DNA of 64,000 nucleotides from WHUA01 sp963711215 (lineage in GTDB: Bacteria; Pseudomonadota; Alphaproteobacteria; UBA8366): NCBI GenBank assembly GCA_963711215.1, contig CAVQDH010000002.1, forward strand, positions 248,001 to 312,000. The letters run 5' to 3'. Shown here piece by piece: positions 53,901 to 62,449 of this stretch. The notes beneath the pieces were generated by a model. That model saw only the letters and a program-made list of their open reading frames with translations, did no database searches and had not been told where the DNA came from. The stretch's first letter is position 1; each line of letters opens with the position of its first letter. The translations under genes were made by a program, and so were the position numbers.

Positions 53901-54125
53901 GTTATCCACGCCGTTGATCTGCTGCTCGATCGGCTGGGCGACGGTGGCTTCCGTCACTTCCGCGTCGGCGCCCGGGTAAAGCGTGGTCAACGAGACTTGC
54001 GGCGGCACGATATCCGGCAGCTGCGCCACGGGAATCGCCGCGATGGCGAGAATGCCGGCGAGCGTGATGACGATCGAGACGACGAAGGCCAGCCGCGGCC
54101 TGTCGATGAAGATGTCCGAGATCAT
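50985..54125 (-). CDS. RND-family multidrug efflux permease (AcrB/MexB type)
   Basis: This 1046-residue inner-membrane pump has 12 membrane segments and two large periplasmic loops. The N-terminus 'MISDIFIDRPRLAFVVSI' is HAE1-like. The proton relay is intact: two aspartates in 'GIVVDDAIVVIENVERV' (about residues 405-421) and the lysine in 'LAAKNGILIVEF' (about residues 945-956). 'GIYQSPGANAVDVG' and 'PSEDQGVFFAAMRLPEG' are family landmarks. It overlaps the fusion-protein gene by ATGA, so the pair is translated together. An outer membrane channel gene is not in the window, so a TolC-like protein encoded elsewhere is expected. Confidence 0.96.
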   Translation of the reverse strand: MISDIFIDRPRLAFVVSIVITLAGILAIAAIPVAQLPDIVPPQVSLTTLYPGADAEVTEATVAQPIEQQINGVDNALYYQSASGADGSYTLTVTFALGTDPDINTVNVQNRAQLATPLLPQEVQRQGLVIRKKSAALLQVINLYSPKNTHDALYLNNYATINVVDALARIHGVGQATLFGPLDYSLRLWLDPDRLAALNMTPADVVTAVQGQNVQAALGRIGSAPTPRAQQFQLTIKTQGRLTRTDQFENIIVRANPDGSVVRVKDVARVDLGAKTQERTARYNGAPAAAIGIYQSPGANAVDVGRNVREVMNELKTRFPDDVAYDVFYDATVFVTSTVREVIETLLIAFVLVAIVVFLFLGKLRTTLIPLVAVPVSIIGTFAVMLVIGYSANTVSLLALVLAIGIVVDDAIVVIENVERVVEEEPELSIPAATKKAMAEITGPIIAITLVLLSVFVPVAFIPGISGQLFRQFAVAVSTSMVISAINALTLSPALCSVLLKRGETRRGPMHYVLGAIDRARDGYVFLVRRLVRVALVGLVVVAGVAAATLVLFKHTPQGFLPSEDQGVFFAAMRLPEGASLNRTADLVAQVENVIRPVPGVEGVLSVIGLNFIDYVASPNQAFFVIRLKPYAQRTTPAEHVDAIISHLRPRLAAIQGAVVFPFNLPPVLGLGNAGGFQYVLEALQGQKPLELAAVMRGLLVTANQQPELAGVFSTFAADTPQVYLDIDRDKAKVLGVKISDIFNALQSTLGGFYVNDFNLFGRTWQVNVQADSRFRNSIEDIYRIYVRSNTGAMVPIRALAQARLVQGPQALIRYNGYRAAVINGAPKTGESSGQALSAMERISAATLPAGFSFEWTGTALQEKAAGGQTGVVLSLAVLFAYLFLVALYESWNIPVPVLLSVSVAILGAIGAVALSGLAFDVYAQIGLVVLVALAAKNGILIVEFSVAQRRDGKSITDAAIEGARLRFRPVMMTSFAFIFGLLPLVIAEGAGALSRRAVGTPVFGGMIAASLFGIFVIPMLYVVFQWLRERTARRSAGQEAPAGTD

Positions 54126-55267
54126 TCGGGCCCCGCCGCGGGCGGCAGCACGGTTTCCTTCACGATCTGGCCGGGCCGCACCTTTTGAACGCCGTCGACA
54201 ATCACGTTGTCGCCTTCGTGCAGGCCCGAAGTGATGATCACGTCGGTGTCTCGATCGGGCCCGGTCTTGATGCGGCGCTGCACGACTTTATGGTCGGCGT
54301 CGACGACCAGCGCGTAGTAGCCGGACTGGTCGATCTGCAGCGCCGCCTGGGGAATCACCAGACGCGGCTGCTGCTTACGCTCCCGGATGATGGCGGTCAC
54401 GAACTGGCCGTCGATAAGCGTCCCGTCGGGATTCGGAATCGTACCGCGCATGATCAAGGTATCGGTCTGCTGGTCGACCTGCGGGTCGGTCAAATTCCAC
54501 ACGCCGCGCTGCGGATATTCCCTGCCGTCCGAGAGCCGGACGAGAATTTCGATCTTGACGAGGCTGCCGTCCGCCTTGCGCCGCGCCGCGCGGACGATTT
54601 CGAGATCGCGCACGCTGACCGGAAACAGCACGTACATCGGGTCCTGGCTGACGATCGTCGACAGCACGCCGCTTGCCGGGTTGACGAGGTTGCCGATGGT
54701 GTACGCGGTGCGGCCGATCCGGCCCTCGATCGGCGAGCGGATGTCGGTGTAGCCGAGATTGACCTCGGCCTGGGTGAGCGCCGCCTGCATCTGCATCACC
54801 TTGGCCTTGCCGCTGTCGAGCGCCGCCTTGTTCTTGTCGACCACGGATTGCGGGCTGTACTCCCGCTTCGACAGCTGGACCGCGCGGGTATACTGCAGCT
54901 GGGCATTCGTCAGTTCGGCCTCGGCCGACGCCAGGTTCGCCTTCGCCTGGTCGACCTGCGCGCTGAATTGGACCTTCTCGATCTGATAGAGCAGGTCGCC
55001 CGTTTTGACGTCCTGGCCCTCGCGGAACATGACCTTTTCGAGGAAGCCTTCGACGCGCGCGCGCACGTCGACCTTGTTCACCGCCTTGATGCGGCCGACG
55101 AACTCGAAGGACCGATTGATCCCTTTGATTGCCGCCGGACGCACGCCGACCGCCGGCTTCGGCAGGGGCGCCGCGGCCTGCTTGTGCTCGTCGCAGCCCG
55201 TCAACAACGGTGAAATCAGACAGAGGATAAGTGATAGGCGAGAGCTGAAACTGAGTTCCGTCATCAT
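54122..55267 (-). CDS. RND efflux periplasmic adaptor (membrane fusion protein) lipoprotein
   Basis: This 381-residue adaptor has a lipoprotein signal (ISPLLTGC lipobox), a barrel-sandwich hybrid segment 'DVRARVEGFLEKVMFREGQD', an alpha-helical hairpin (about residues 90-160) and 'IRSPIEGRIGRTAYTIGNLV'. It should link the RND pump to an outer membrane channel. The start at 55267 has GAGG 8-11 bases upstream; a longer form from 55294 is less likely. It is the first gene of the operon; no TetR-type regulator is adjacent. Confidence 0.94.
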   Translation of the reverse strand: MMTELSFSSRLSLILCLISPLLTGCDEHKQAAAPLPKPAVGVRPAAIKGINRSFEFVGRIKAVNKVDVRARVEGFLEKVMFREGQDVKTGDLLYQIEKVQFSAQVDQAKANLASAEAELTNAQLQYTRAVQLSKREYSPQSVVDKNKAALDSGKAKVMQMQAALTQAEVNLGYTDIRSPIEGRIGRTAYTIGNLVNPASGVLSTIVSQDPMYVLFPVSVRDLEIVRAARRKADGSLVKIEILVRLSDGREYPQRGVWNLTDPQVDQQTDTLIMRGTIPNPDGTLIDGQFVTAIIRERKQQPRLVIPQAALQIDQSGYYALVVDADHKVVQRRIKTGPDRDTDVIITSGLHEGDNVIVDGVQKVRPGQIVKETVLPPAAGPE

Positions 55268-55403
55268 GCGAAACCTCACGTAAGAGATAGTCACGCATGG
55301 CGCTCGTCGGGCGTCAAGATAGCTTCGGCCAAAACGCCGACGGGATCACGGTTTCATGAACGGCATCGGTGCGGGCATCGTGTCGGCGGGCCGGCCGCGC
55401 AGA

Positions 55404-56093
55404 TTAGCGCTCGGCCCGGTCGCCGGCCTCCTGCTCCAGCGCTTCGCGGTCGGCGGCATCCACGACTTGGCGCGCGATCTCGTAGCCGAAACCCTGGCGG
55501 CCGAGCGCGGCGAGGTCGCGGTCCCGGTGTGCGTCGCGATTGCGCGTGCGCCAGGGGCCCAGCCGGCGGCGGCGGGCATAGTTGCAGGCGGCCGCCATGT
55601 CGGGCGCCGGGACGCTTTCGGCCAGCGCCTCCAGCGCCTGGTCGATTGTCTCCGCGTCCACGCCCTTCGCTGACAGCTTGGCCCGGGTAAGGCGGCGCGA
55701 CGCGCCCTGCCGGTGCAGCAATTCGGCGCGCAGGCGGGCAAAGGTCGCGTCGTCGAGGAGCCCGCTCTGCCGGTAGCGCGCGACCAGCGCATCGACCAGG
55801 GCCGCGCCGTCGGCCGGGTCGGTGCCATGCGCCTCGGCGGACCGGGCGACCCGGCGCATCAGGACCCGGCGCAGGTTCGCCGCCGAGGAGGCGAAGCGCT
55901 CGAGATAGTGCAGCGCCGCCCGTTCGAGCGATTCCGCCGAAACCTTGCGGGGCTTTTTGCCGGGTCGCGAGGAATTTTGTCTCAAGGCGCTTCCTTGGCC
56001 GTCTTTTACCCATTCCGGGCGGACAATACGCGGCGGCTCCGGGGGGCATCCGGTAACATCCTGAAAAGTCCCAGATTTCTCACGGAAAGGCAA
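55404..56093 (-). CDS. recX: Regulatory protein RecX
   Basis: This protein of about 229 residues matches RecX, an inhibitor and modulator of RecA filaments. The core contains 'LERAALHYLERFASSAANLR', 'ALVARYRQSGLLDDATFA', 'GASRRLTRAKLSAKGVDAET' and 'GRQGFGYEIARQVVDA'. The C-terminal half has the three-helix repeat 'RRRRLGPWRT'. The N-terminal 40 residues are not conserved and the start is uncertain. It is not next to recA here. The divergent gap of 419 bases to argD holds regulatory elements. Confidence 0.82.
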   Translation of the reverse strand: MPFREKSGTFQDVTGCPPEPPRIVRPEWVKDGQGSALRQNSSRPGKKPRKVSAESLERAALHYLERFASSAANLRRVLMRRVARSAEAHGTDPADGAALVDALVARYRQSGLLDDATFARLRAELLHRQGASRRLTRAKLSAKGVDAETIDQALEALAESVPAPDMAAACNYARRRRLGPWRTRNRDAHRDRDLAALGRQGFGYEIARQVVDAADREALEQEAGDRAER

Positions 56094-56127
56094 AGTTTTA
56101 TCGAAATTTAGGCAAAATTTTCCTACC

Positions 56128-56143
56128 TGTGACGGCTGTCACT
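56128..56143. promoter_or_regulatory. CRP/FNR-superfamily-like palindrome
   Basis: TGTGACGGCTGTCACT matches TGTGA-N6-TCACA in nine of ten positions, and its core GTGAC-N4-GTCAC is perfectly palindromic. It lies 35 bases upstream of the recX start, and upstream of the hairpin and argD. The regulator is inferred only from the motif. Confidence 0.5.
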
Positions 56144-56281
56144 GCCCCCCGGCCCGCACTGGCAGATGATCGATGCGTTCGGAGGAGCACCTTTGGCTTG
56201 CACCAATCGCTTCTCTCAGACGTGAACCGTTGGTCGTACGCCCACCCTGCCCCTCCCAATTGGCCTCGACCATAGGTTCGG

Positions 56282-56317
56282 AGCGGCGGCGCCCCAAAGC
56301 GCCGCCGCTTGTCTTTT
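56282..56317 (+). terminator. Terminator-like hairpin upstream of argD
   Basis: AGCGGCGGCG (56282-56291) pairs perfectly with CGCCGCCGCT (56300-56309), followed by TGTCTTTT. A competing pairing is possible: GCCCCAAA (56291-56298) with TTTGGGGC (56315-56322). The element ends about 195 bases before argD, so it may terminate a small RNA or act as an attenuator. Confidence 0.65.
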
Positions 56318-56512
56318 GGGGCCTCCCTTCATCCGCGGCCAATTCAACGCTATGATTGCTGGAAGATAATTCCGTCGGGTGGGCCGATCGAGTGACGGCG
56401 ACGTTGGTTGGCGGTCTCGCGCAAAGCTATGCGAGCGTTGACAGGCGAGGGGCAATCGCTTGATACTCCGCGCTTTCCGTTGACCCGACTGCATGATGAA
56501 AGGGTGAGCACC

Positions 56513-57691
56513 GTGACAACCGCGGTAATGCCGACATATGGCCGTGCGGACCTCGCTTTCGAGCGGGGCGAAGGACCCTATCTTTTCGCGACCAACGGGC
56601 GACGATATCTCGATTTCTGCGGCGGCATCGCGGTGGATGTGCTGGGTCATGCCCATCCCCATCTGGTCGAGGTCCTGCGCGAGCAGGCCGGCAAGCTGTG
56701 GCACGTCTCCAACCTGTACCGAATTCCCGAACAGGAACGGTTGGCCGAGCGCCTGGCCGCGGTGTCCTTCGCCGACACGATGTTCTTCTGCAATTCCGGC
56801 GCGGAAGCGGTGGAAGGCGGGCTCAAGCTGTGCCGCAAATACCAGAGTGCGAGCGGCCATCCGGAGCGCTGGCGCGTCATCACCTGCACCGGCTCGTTCC
56901 ACGGCCGGACGCTGGCGACGATCGCGGCGGCGGGCAACGCGAAGCATCTGGCGGGTTTCGGGCCGAAATATGACGGCTTCGACATGGTGCCGTTCGGCAA
57001 CCTGAATATGCTGCGGACGGCCATCACGCCGGAGACGGCGGCGATCCTGGTCGAGCCGATCCAGGGCGAAGGCGGCATTCATCCCGCCGCCATGGATTAT
57101 CTGCGCGGCTTGCGACAGGTCGCGGACGAGTTCGGCCTGCTGCTGTACTTCGACGAGGTGCAATGCGGCATCGGCCGCACCGGCAAGCTCTGGGCGCATC
57201 AGTGGTCGGGCATCACGCCGGACGTCATGGCGATCGCCAAGGGCCTCGGCGGTGGCTTCCCCGTCGGCTGCTTCATGGCCACGGCCGAAGCGGCGAAGGG
57301 CATGACGCCGGGAACGCACGGCTCCACCTTCGGCGGCAACCCGCTCGCCATGGCCGTGGCGAATGCCGTGCTCGACGTCCTGCTGGAGAAAGGCTTCCTT
57401 AGCCATGTCGAGCGCGTCGGCAAATATCTCCAGTCGCGTCTCGACGACCTCGTGAAGCGACATAAGGCCGTCTTCAAGGAAGCCCGAGGCATGGGGCTGA
57501 TGCAGGGACTCGTCTGTGTGCCGGATTGCGGCAAGGTGGTTTCGCGCCTCTATGAGGAAGGCATGCTCACCGTCGTCGCAGGGGACAATGTGGTGCGGCT
57601 GTTGCCGCCGCTCATTATCGAGGAGTCACATGTGGACGAGGCGATCGGATGTCTCGATCGCGCCGCCGCAGCGCTGACACAGGCGGGATGA
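56513..57691 (+). CDS. argD: Acetylornithine/succinylornithine aminotransferase
   Basis: This 392-residue PLP-dependent class III aminotransferase acts in arginine synthesis. Seen are 'FCGGIAVDVLGHAHPHLVEV', 'CNSGAEAVEGGLKLCRKY', 'SFHGRTLATIAAAGN', 'YFDEVQCGIGRTGKLWAH' and the PLP lysine in 'MAIAKGLGGGFPVG' (about residue 242). 'GTHGSTFGGNPLAMAVA' is conserved too. The start GTG at 56513 is preferred because AAAGG lies 9-14 bases upstream and ArgD homology begins near 'VMPTYGRADLAF'; GTG 56504 and ATG 56528 are alternatives. It overlaps argF by ATGA. Confidence 0.95.
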   Translation: MTTAVMPTYGRADLAFERGEGPYLFATNGRRYLDFCGGIAVDVLGHAHPHLVEVLREQAGKLWHVSNLYRIPEQERLAERLAAVSFADTMFFCNSGAEAVEGGLKLCRKYQSASGHPERWRVITCTGSFHGRTLATIAAAGNAKHLAGFGPKYDGFDMVPFGNLNMLRTAITPETAAILVEPIQGEGGIHPAAMDYLRGLRQVADEFGLLLYFDEVQCGIGRTGKLWAHQWSGITPDVMAIAKGLGGGFPVGCFMATAEAAKGMTPGTHGSTFGGNPLAMAVANAVLDVLLEKGFLSHVERVGKYLQSRLDDLVKRHKAVFKEARGMGLMQGLVCVPDCGKVVSRLYEEGMLTVVAGDNVVRLLPPLIIEESHVDEAIGCLDRAAAALTQAG

Positions 57692-58593
57692 GCGGACCGA
57701 AGCATTTCCTCGATCTCGACCGTCTCGATAAAGGCACCCTGCGCGGCATTCTCGACCAAGGCGTCGCGTACAAGCAAGGACATGGGTCCGAGGACCGGCC
57801 GCTCGCCGGCAAGGTCCTCGCCATGATCTTCGAGAAGCCGTCGACCCGGACGCGCGTCAGCTTCGACGTCGGCATGCGCCAGCTCGGCGGGCAGACCCTG
57901 TTCATGAGCGAGGCGGACAGCCAGCTCGGGCGCGGCGAAACCATCGCGGACACCGCGCGCGTCCTGTCGCGCTATGTCGATGCGATCATGATCCGGACCG
58001 ACAAGGCCGAGAAGCTCGAGGAGCTGGCGGCCCATGCGACGATCCCCGTGATCAATGGGCTGACGGACCGGACGCATCCCTGTCAGCTCATGGCCGACGT
58101 CATGACTTTCGAAGAGCATCGCGGCCCGATCCGCGGCCGCACGGTGGCCTGGGTCGGCGACGGCAACAACGTGGCGGCGACCTGGATCCAGGCTGCCGCG
58201 CAGTTCGATTTTTCGCTGCGCGTCGGCTTTCCCGACCAGCTCCCCCCCGCGCCGGACATCGTCGATTGGGCGAAGCGCAGCGGCGGGGATATCGCGCTCA
58301 CCAGCGATCCCGAGGCGGCGGTCAAGGATGCCGACTGCGTCGTCGCCGACACCTGGGTCTCGATGGGCGACAAGGGCGCGGAGAACCGCCACAACATGCT
58401 GCAGCCCTATCAGGTGAACCGGCGGCTGATGGCGCTGGCTAAGCCCGATGCCGTCTTCATGCATTGCCTGCCCGCGCACCGCGGAGAGGAGGTCACCGCC
58501 GAGGTGATCGATGGCCCGCAGTCGGTGGTCTGGGACGAAGCGGAGAACCGCCTGCACGCACAAAAGGGAATCCTGACCTGGTGTCTTACATAG
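57688..58593 (+). CDS. argF: Ornithine carbamoyltransferase
   Basis: This 301-residue enzyme makes citrulline from ornithine and carbamoyl phosphate. The phosphate loop is 'FEKPSTRTRVSFDVGM' (about residues 49-64), 'DRTHPCQLMADVMTFEEH' has HPxQ, and 'HCLPAHRGEEVTAEVIDG' is the ornithine/catalytic cysteine motif. Its start overlaps argD (ATGA) and its end overlaps the GTG start of hslO by 13 bases, indicating a coupled argD-argF-hslO operon as seen in many alphaproteobacteria. Confidence 0.97.
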   Translation: MSGPKHFLDLDRLDKGTLRGILDQGVAYKQGHGSEDRPLAGKVLAMIFEKPSTRTRVSFDVGMRQLGGQTLFMSEADSQLGRGETIADTARVLSRYVDAIMIRTDKAEKLEELAAHATIPVINGLTDRTHPCQLMADVMTFEEHRGPIRGRTVAWVGDGNNVAATWIQAAAQFDFSLRVGFPDQLPPAPDIVDWAKRSGGDIALTSDPEAAVKDADCVVADTWVSMGDKGAENRHNMLQPYQVNRRLMALAKPDAVFMHCLPAHRGEEVTAEVIDGPQSVVWDEAENRLHAQKGILTWCLT

Positions 58594-59501
58594 ACCCCTC
58601 GCGCGCCGGCGCGGGCGACGACATCGTTCAACCATTCGTCCTGGACGGCTCGGGCTTTCATGGCCGTCTCGTGCGGCTGGGCGCGGCGGTGGACACGATC
58701 ATCGGCCGCCACGCTTATGCGCCGCCGGTGGCGGGGCTGCTGGCGGAGTCGCTGGCGCTGACCGGGGCGCTGGCCGCGGCGCTGAAATTCGACGGTGTTT
58801 TCACGCTCCAGCTTTCCGGCGACGGGCCGGTGAAATTCCTCGTCAGCGACGTCACCAACAACGGCAATCTGCGCGGCTACGCGGGGTTGCGCGAAGGCCA
58901 GACCGTTCCGGACAGCTTCAAGGGCGCGTCGGTTCCGCGGCTGCTCGGCAAGGGGTATCTCGCATTCACGGTCGACCAGGGCGTCAACACCGAGCGTTAC
59001 CAGGGCATCGTGGACCTGATCGGTGGAACGCTGCAGGACTGCGTGCACCATTATTTTCGCCAGTCGGATCAGTTCTCCGCCGTGGTCAAGCTGCGCGGCG
59101 GCCGATCGCCCGACGGCCGATGGCGCGCCGGTGCGCTGATGTTGCAGCGCTCGCCCGAGACCGAAGACCCGAACCGGCAGGAAGCCACGGAAGAAGCCTG
59201 GCGCGAGGCGCTGATCATGCTCGGCAGCTGCACCGACGAGGAGCTGATCGCGCGTGATATCTCCGCCTATGCGCTGCTTTATCGCCTGTTCCACGAGGAC
59301 GGCGTCAGGGTCTTCGAACAGCGCCCGCTGCAATTCTCCTGCCGCTGCACCGATCGCAAGGTCGAGCGGGTGCTGATGGCGCTGCGGGAGGATGAGCTCG
59401 AAGACCTGATGGTCGACGGCAAGATCACGGTCACCTGCGAGTTCTGCAACGAGACGCGCAGCTTCGACCGCGATCAGCTGGCCGAGCTACGGTCGTCTTG
59501 A
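58581..59501 (+). CDS. hslO: Redox-regulated chaperone Hsp33
   Basis: This 306-residue chaperone becomes active on oxidation of its zinc centre. The C-terminal cysteines are in 'FSCRCTDRKVERVL' (C-x-C) and 'TCEFCNETRSF' (C-x-x-C), the normal Hsp33 zinc set. The N-terminal domain shows 'TGALAAALKFDGVFTLQLSG'. The GTG start at 58581 lies inside the end of argF. Position after argF is typical in alphaproteobacteria. It protects proteins during oxidative heat stress. Confidence 0.95.
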   Translation: MSYIDPSRAGAGDDIVQPFVLDGSGFHGRLVRLGAAVDTIIGRHAYAPPVAGLLAESLALTGALAAALKFDGVFTLQLSGDGPVKFLVSDVTNNGNLRGYAGLREGQTVPDSFKGASVPRLLGKGYLAFTVDQGVNTERYQGIVDLIGGTLQDCVHHYFRQSDQFSAVVKLRGGRSPDGRWRAGALMLQRSPETEDPNRQEATEEAWREALIMLGSCTDEELIARDISAYALLYRLFHEDGVRVFEQRPLQFSCRCTDRKVERVLMALREDELEDLMVDGKITVTCEFCNETRSFDRDQLAELRSS

Positions 59502-59561
59502 AGCGGTAACCGCCGGCGGGCATAGTGCCGCCGGCTCGCCATCGGGGGAGGTCGCACGTCG

Positions 59562-60143
59562 ATGAAACGATTTCGGATTCTTTTCTGCGCGCTGATGCTG
59601 CTGCCGTTGCTCGCGGCCTGCGAGACGGAAGTCCCGGGGCGCAAGTTCCCCGATATCAGCTTCGCAAACGAGCCGCCGATCAATCTCGATGTCGCCTCCA
59701 TCCAGGTCGAGAACAAGCCTGCGCCGCCGTCGGGCAAGGGAACCCTCGTGTATGACCTGCCGGTCACGCCGGCGAGCGTCGCGGAGAAGTGGGCGCAACA
59801 GCGCCTGAAGGCGGTGGGCCGGGACGGATCGGCGATCGTGCATATCGAGAAAGCATCGGTCGTCGAAGAGAAGCTCAAGAAGACCGAAGGGCTGCGCGGC
59901 CTGTTCACCACCGACCAGACCGAGCGGTATACCGGCGAGATGCAGATTTCCGTCTCGCTTTCCAACAGTCACGGCCAGGCGACGGCGCGCGCGGAGTCAC
60001 GCGCGTCGCGGACGGTCGCGGAAGACGCGTCCCTGGCCGACCGCGAGAAGCTGTGGTTCGAGCTCGTCGAGCATCTTTCCCATGAGGTCGACACGGTGCT
60101 GGACAAGGAAATCCACACGCACATGGCCGACTATATTCGCTGA
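59562..60143 (+). CDS. Conserved lipoprotein of unknown function
   Basis: This 193-residue protein starts MKRFRILFCALMLLPLLAAC, a lipoprotein signal with cysteine at residue 20. The mature part is mixed alpha/beta with a long C-terminal helix ('LADREKLWFELVEHLSHEVD'), which may contact other envelope proteins. Genes of this kind commonly follow hslO in related alphaproteobacteria. It lies 60 bases after hslO on the same strand. The function is unknown. Confidence 0.85.
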   Translation: MKRFRILFCALMLLPLLAACETEVPGRKFPDISFANEPPINLDVASIQVENKPAPPSGKGTLVYDLPVTPASVAEKWAQQRLKAVGRDGSAIVHIEKASVVEEKLKKTEGLRGLFTTDQTERYTGEMQISVSLSNSHGQATARAESRASRTVAEDASLADREKLWFELVEHLSHEVDTVLDKEIHTHMADYIR

Positions 60144-60159
60144 GCTTCGGCGGGCGAGG

Positions 60160-61608
60160 TCAACGGCGCCAGAAGGCGGGCGCCAGCATCACAAGCACGA
60201 TGAAGAGCTCGAGACGCCCGAGCAGCATGCCGAAGCTGAGCAGCCATTTCGCGCTGTCGGGCAGCGAGACGTACGTGTGCGTCGGCCCGATCAGCGCGCC
60301 GAGCCCGGGCCCGACATTCGAGATCGCCGCGGCGGCGCCGGTCACAGCCGTCAGAAGGTCGAGGCCGAGCAGGCTCAGCCCGGTCGCGATGACCGCGAAG
60401 GAAACCAGGTAGAGAAAGAAGAAGCTCATCACCGAATCGCTGATCAACTCGGCAATGGGCCGCTCGCTGAAATAGGCGAGGAACACGCCATGCGGCTCCA
60501 GCATGTGGCGGATCTGGGTGATCGCGCTGGCGTACAGAACCTGGAATCGAAAGATCTTGATTCCCGATGTCGTCGATCCGGCGCAGCCGCCGATGAACAT
60601 CAGGCAGAGAAGCAGCGTCAACGCGAAGCTGCCCCACTGGCTGAAATCCACGGTCGTGAAGCCCGTGCCCGTGAGGATCGAAACGACGCTGAAGGCGGCG
60701 AGCCGAAACGACCGGACGATGCTGCCGCCCTGCATAAGGTGCAGGTAGGCTGTCATCGCGACGATGCCGGCCACCGTGATGGTGAGGAACCAGCGCACCT
60801 GGCTATCGTGCCATAGCGCGCCCGGGTTGCCGCGAAGCGCGCGGAGGTAGAGGACGAACGGCAGGCTGCCCAGGATCATGAACACGATCGCGATCACGTC
60901 GATGGCGGGGCTGGCGAAGTGACCGATCGACTGGTCGCTGGTGGAAAAGCCGCCTGTCGCGACCGTCGTCATCGAATGGGCGACCGCCTCGAACCCGCTC
61001 ATGCCCGCGAGCCAGTAGGCGAGCGCGCAGCACAGCGTGGTCCCAAGATAGATGAAACCGATGAACGCGATGAGCTGAGCCGCCCGCGGGATGACCTTAT
61101 CCGACCGGTCGGTCGATTCCGGCCGGAAAAGCTCCATACCGCCGACCTGCAGCATGGGAAGGATGGCGATCGACATGGCGATCATGCCGATACCGCCGAG
61201 CCATTGCAGCAGGGCGCGCCAGAGCAGGATGCCGGGGGGCGCGAAATCGAGCCCGGTGAGCACGGTCGCGCCGGTCGTCGTGATGCCGGACATCGCCTCG
61301 AAAAAGGCGTCGGTGTAGCTGAGCTCGAGCTCGGAGAAGGTCAGCGGCAGTGCGGCGAAGGCCGGCAGCACCGCCCAGCTCAGGCTGGTGAGCACGAAGG
61401 CCTGGCGCTGGTTGAGCCCGCGATTGGGCGAGCGCGTGGTCAGCATCAGCATGACGCCGATCAGCAGCGTGAACGCCGACGCAAGCGCAAACACCTGCCA
61501 ATCGGGATTGTGAACGGCGACATCGGCCACCGCCGGCAGGCACATGGCCAAGGCCAGGGTGGACATCAGAATGCCGAGAATGAAGAGGATGGGCCGGGAA
61601 TCGCTCAA
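60160..61608 (-). CDS. trkH: TrkH-family potassium uptake channel
   Basis: This 482-residue membrane protein has four pore-loop repeats, each with a selectivity-filter glycine: 'SGITTTGATVLTG', 'TTVATGGFSTSDQSIG', 'TGTGFTTVDFSQWG' and 'AISNVGPGLGALIGP'. 'GGCAGSTTSGIKIFR' is the TrkH loop after the third filter. It imports K+ with a TrkA-type nucleotide-binding partner, which is not in this window. It is convergent with the lipoprotein gene, 16 bases apart. Confidence 0.96.
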   Translation of the reverse strand: MSDSRPILFILGILMSTLALAMCLPAVADVAVHNPDWQVFALASAFTLLIGVMLMLTTRSPNRGLNQRQAFVLTSLSWAVLPAFAALPLTFSELELSYTDAFFEAMSGITTTGATVLTGLDFAPPGILLWRALLQWLGGIGMIAMSIAILPMLQVGGMELFRPESTDRSDKVIPRAAQLIAFIGFIYLGTTLCCALAYWLAGMSGFEAVAHSMTTVATGGFSTSDQSIGHFASPAIDVIAIVFMILGSLPFVLYLRALRGNPGALWHDSQVRWFLTITVAGIVAMTAYLHLMQGGSIVRSFRLAAFSVVSILTGTGFTTVDFSQWGSFALTLLLCLMFIGGCAGSTTSGIKIFRFQVLYASAITQIRHMLEPHGVFLAYFSERPIAELISDSVMSFFFLYLVSFAVIATGLSLLGLDLLTAVTGAAAAISNVGPGLGALIGPTHTYVSLPDSAKWLLSFGMLLGRLELFIVLVMLAPAFWRR

Positions 61609-61719
61609 GGGATCGCGGCGTCCAATGAAGATTTGCGACGTTGAATCCGATCAGGCGGGGAGAATCCGCCATCCCGCCGCATTTGTCCAGTAGCGCCGGC
61701 CATCGCAGGGCCGGGACGG

Positions 61720-62370
61720 TCAGTTGAAGCTGTTGTTCGCCGGATTGCCGATGATCGACAGGAATTCGCGGCGCGTCTTCTCGTCCTCGCGGAAGGATCC
61801 GAGCATGCGGCTGGTCACCAGCGATACGCCCGGCTTCTTCACGCCGCGCGTTGTCATGCACTGGTGGACCGCCTCGATGACGACCGCGACGCCCTTCGGA
61901 TGCAGCGCCTCGTGCAACGCATTGGCGATCTCCGCGGTGAGCTTCTCCTGGATCTGCAGGCGCCGGGCGAAGGTCTCGACCAGCCGCGCCAGCTTGCTGA
62001 TGCCGAGCACGCGCTTGTCCGGCAGGTAGCCGATATGCGCCTTGCCGATGATCGGCACGATGTGGTGCTCGCAATGGGAAAAGAACTCGATATCGCGCAG
62101 CACGACCATTTCGTCGTAGCCGCCGGTCTCGTCGAAGGTGCGGCCGAGCTGCTCCGACGGGTCTTCCTGGTAACCTGCGAAGAACTCCTCATAAGCGCGC
62201 ACGACGCGGTTCGGCGTCCCGAGCAATCCTTCGCGGGCCGGGTCGTCGCCTGCCCAGCGGATCAGCGTGCGGACCGCTTCCTCCGCCTCCTCGCGCGACG
62301 GGCGCGCCGCGCTCTGCGATTTCCCGACTGCCGCGGGATTCGTCGTCTTCATTTGTTTTAATTCTGTCAC
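61720..62370 (-). CDS. folE: GTP cyclohydrolase I
   Basis: This 216-residue enzyme converts GTP to 7,8-dihydroneopterin triphosphate for folate synthesis. Zinc ligands are in 'FFSHCEHHIVPIIGKAHIGY' (Cys and His, about residues 97-116) and 'EAVHQCMTTRGVKKPG' (second Cys). The GTP/active-site arginine region is 'VTSRMLGSFRED'. The start is GTG at 62370 with GGAAGG upstream; ATG at 62352 is an alternative. Length is in the normal range. It lies between trkH and apaG on the minus strand. Confidence 0.97.
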   Translation of the reverse strand: MTELKQMKTTNPAAVGKSQSAARPSREEAEEAVRTLIRWAGDDPAREGLLGTPNRVVRAYEEFFAGYQEDPSEQLGRTFDETGGYDEMVVLRDIEFFSHCEHHIVPIIGKAHIGYLPDKRVLGISKLARLVETFARRLQIQEKLTAEIANALHEALHPKGVAVVIEAVHQCMTTRGVKKPGVSLVTSRMLGSFREDEKTRREFLSIIGNPANNSFN

Positions 62371-62449
62371 CGTAGGTTCCTTCCCTAAGCAGCAGTCGCG
62401 CGAAACGGCGTGCCATGTGCACCGCGGACGGAAACGCAGCCGGCGGGAT

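Larger units (their letters stand above)
56094..56512. other. Divergent recX/argD intergenic region with CRP-like site and terminator-like element
   Basis: No coding gene was called in these 419 bases. The region includes a CRP-type palindrome (56128-56143), a strong hairpin with T-rich tail (56282-56317) and two short copies of GTTCGGAG (near 56177 and 56276). The span from about 56150 to 56317 may be a small RNA or an untranslated leader for argD. No RNA family was recognised. Confidence 0.4.

Noticed and set aside
56094..56320. 6S, 4.5S, tmRNA or RNase P RNA
   Set aside because: Conserved core sequences of these RNAs were looked for and not found in this gap.
56173..56355. 60-codon frame between recX and argD
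   Set aside because: It runs through the terminator-like hairpin and its composition is not protein-like; a non-coding role fits better.
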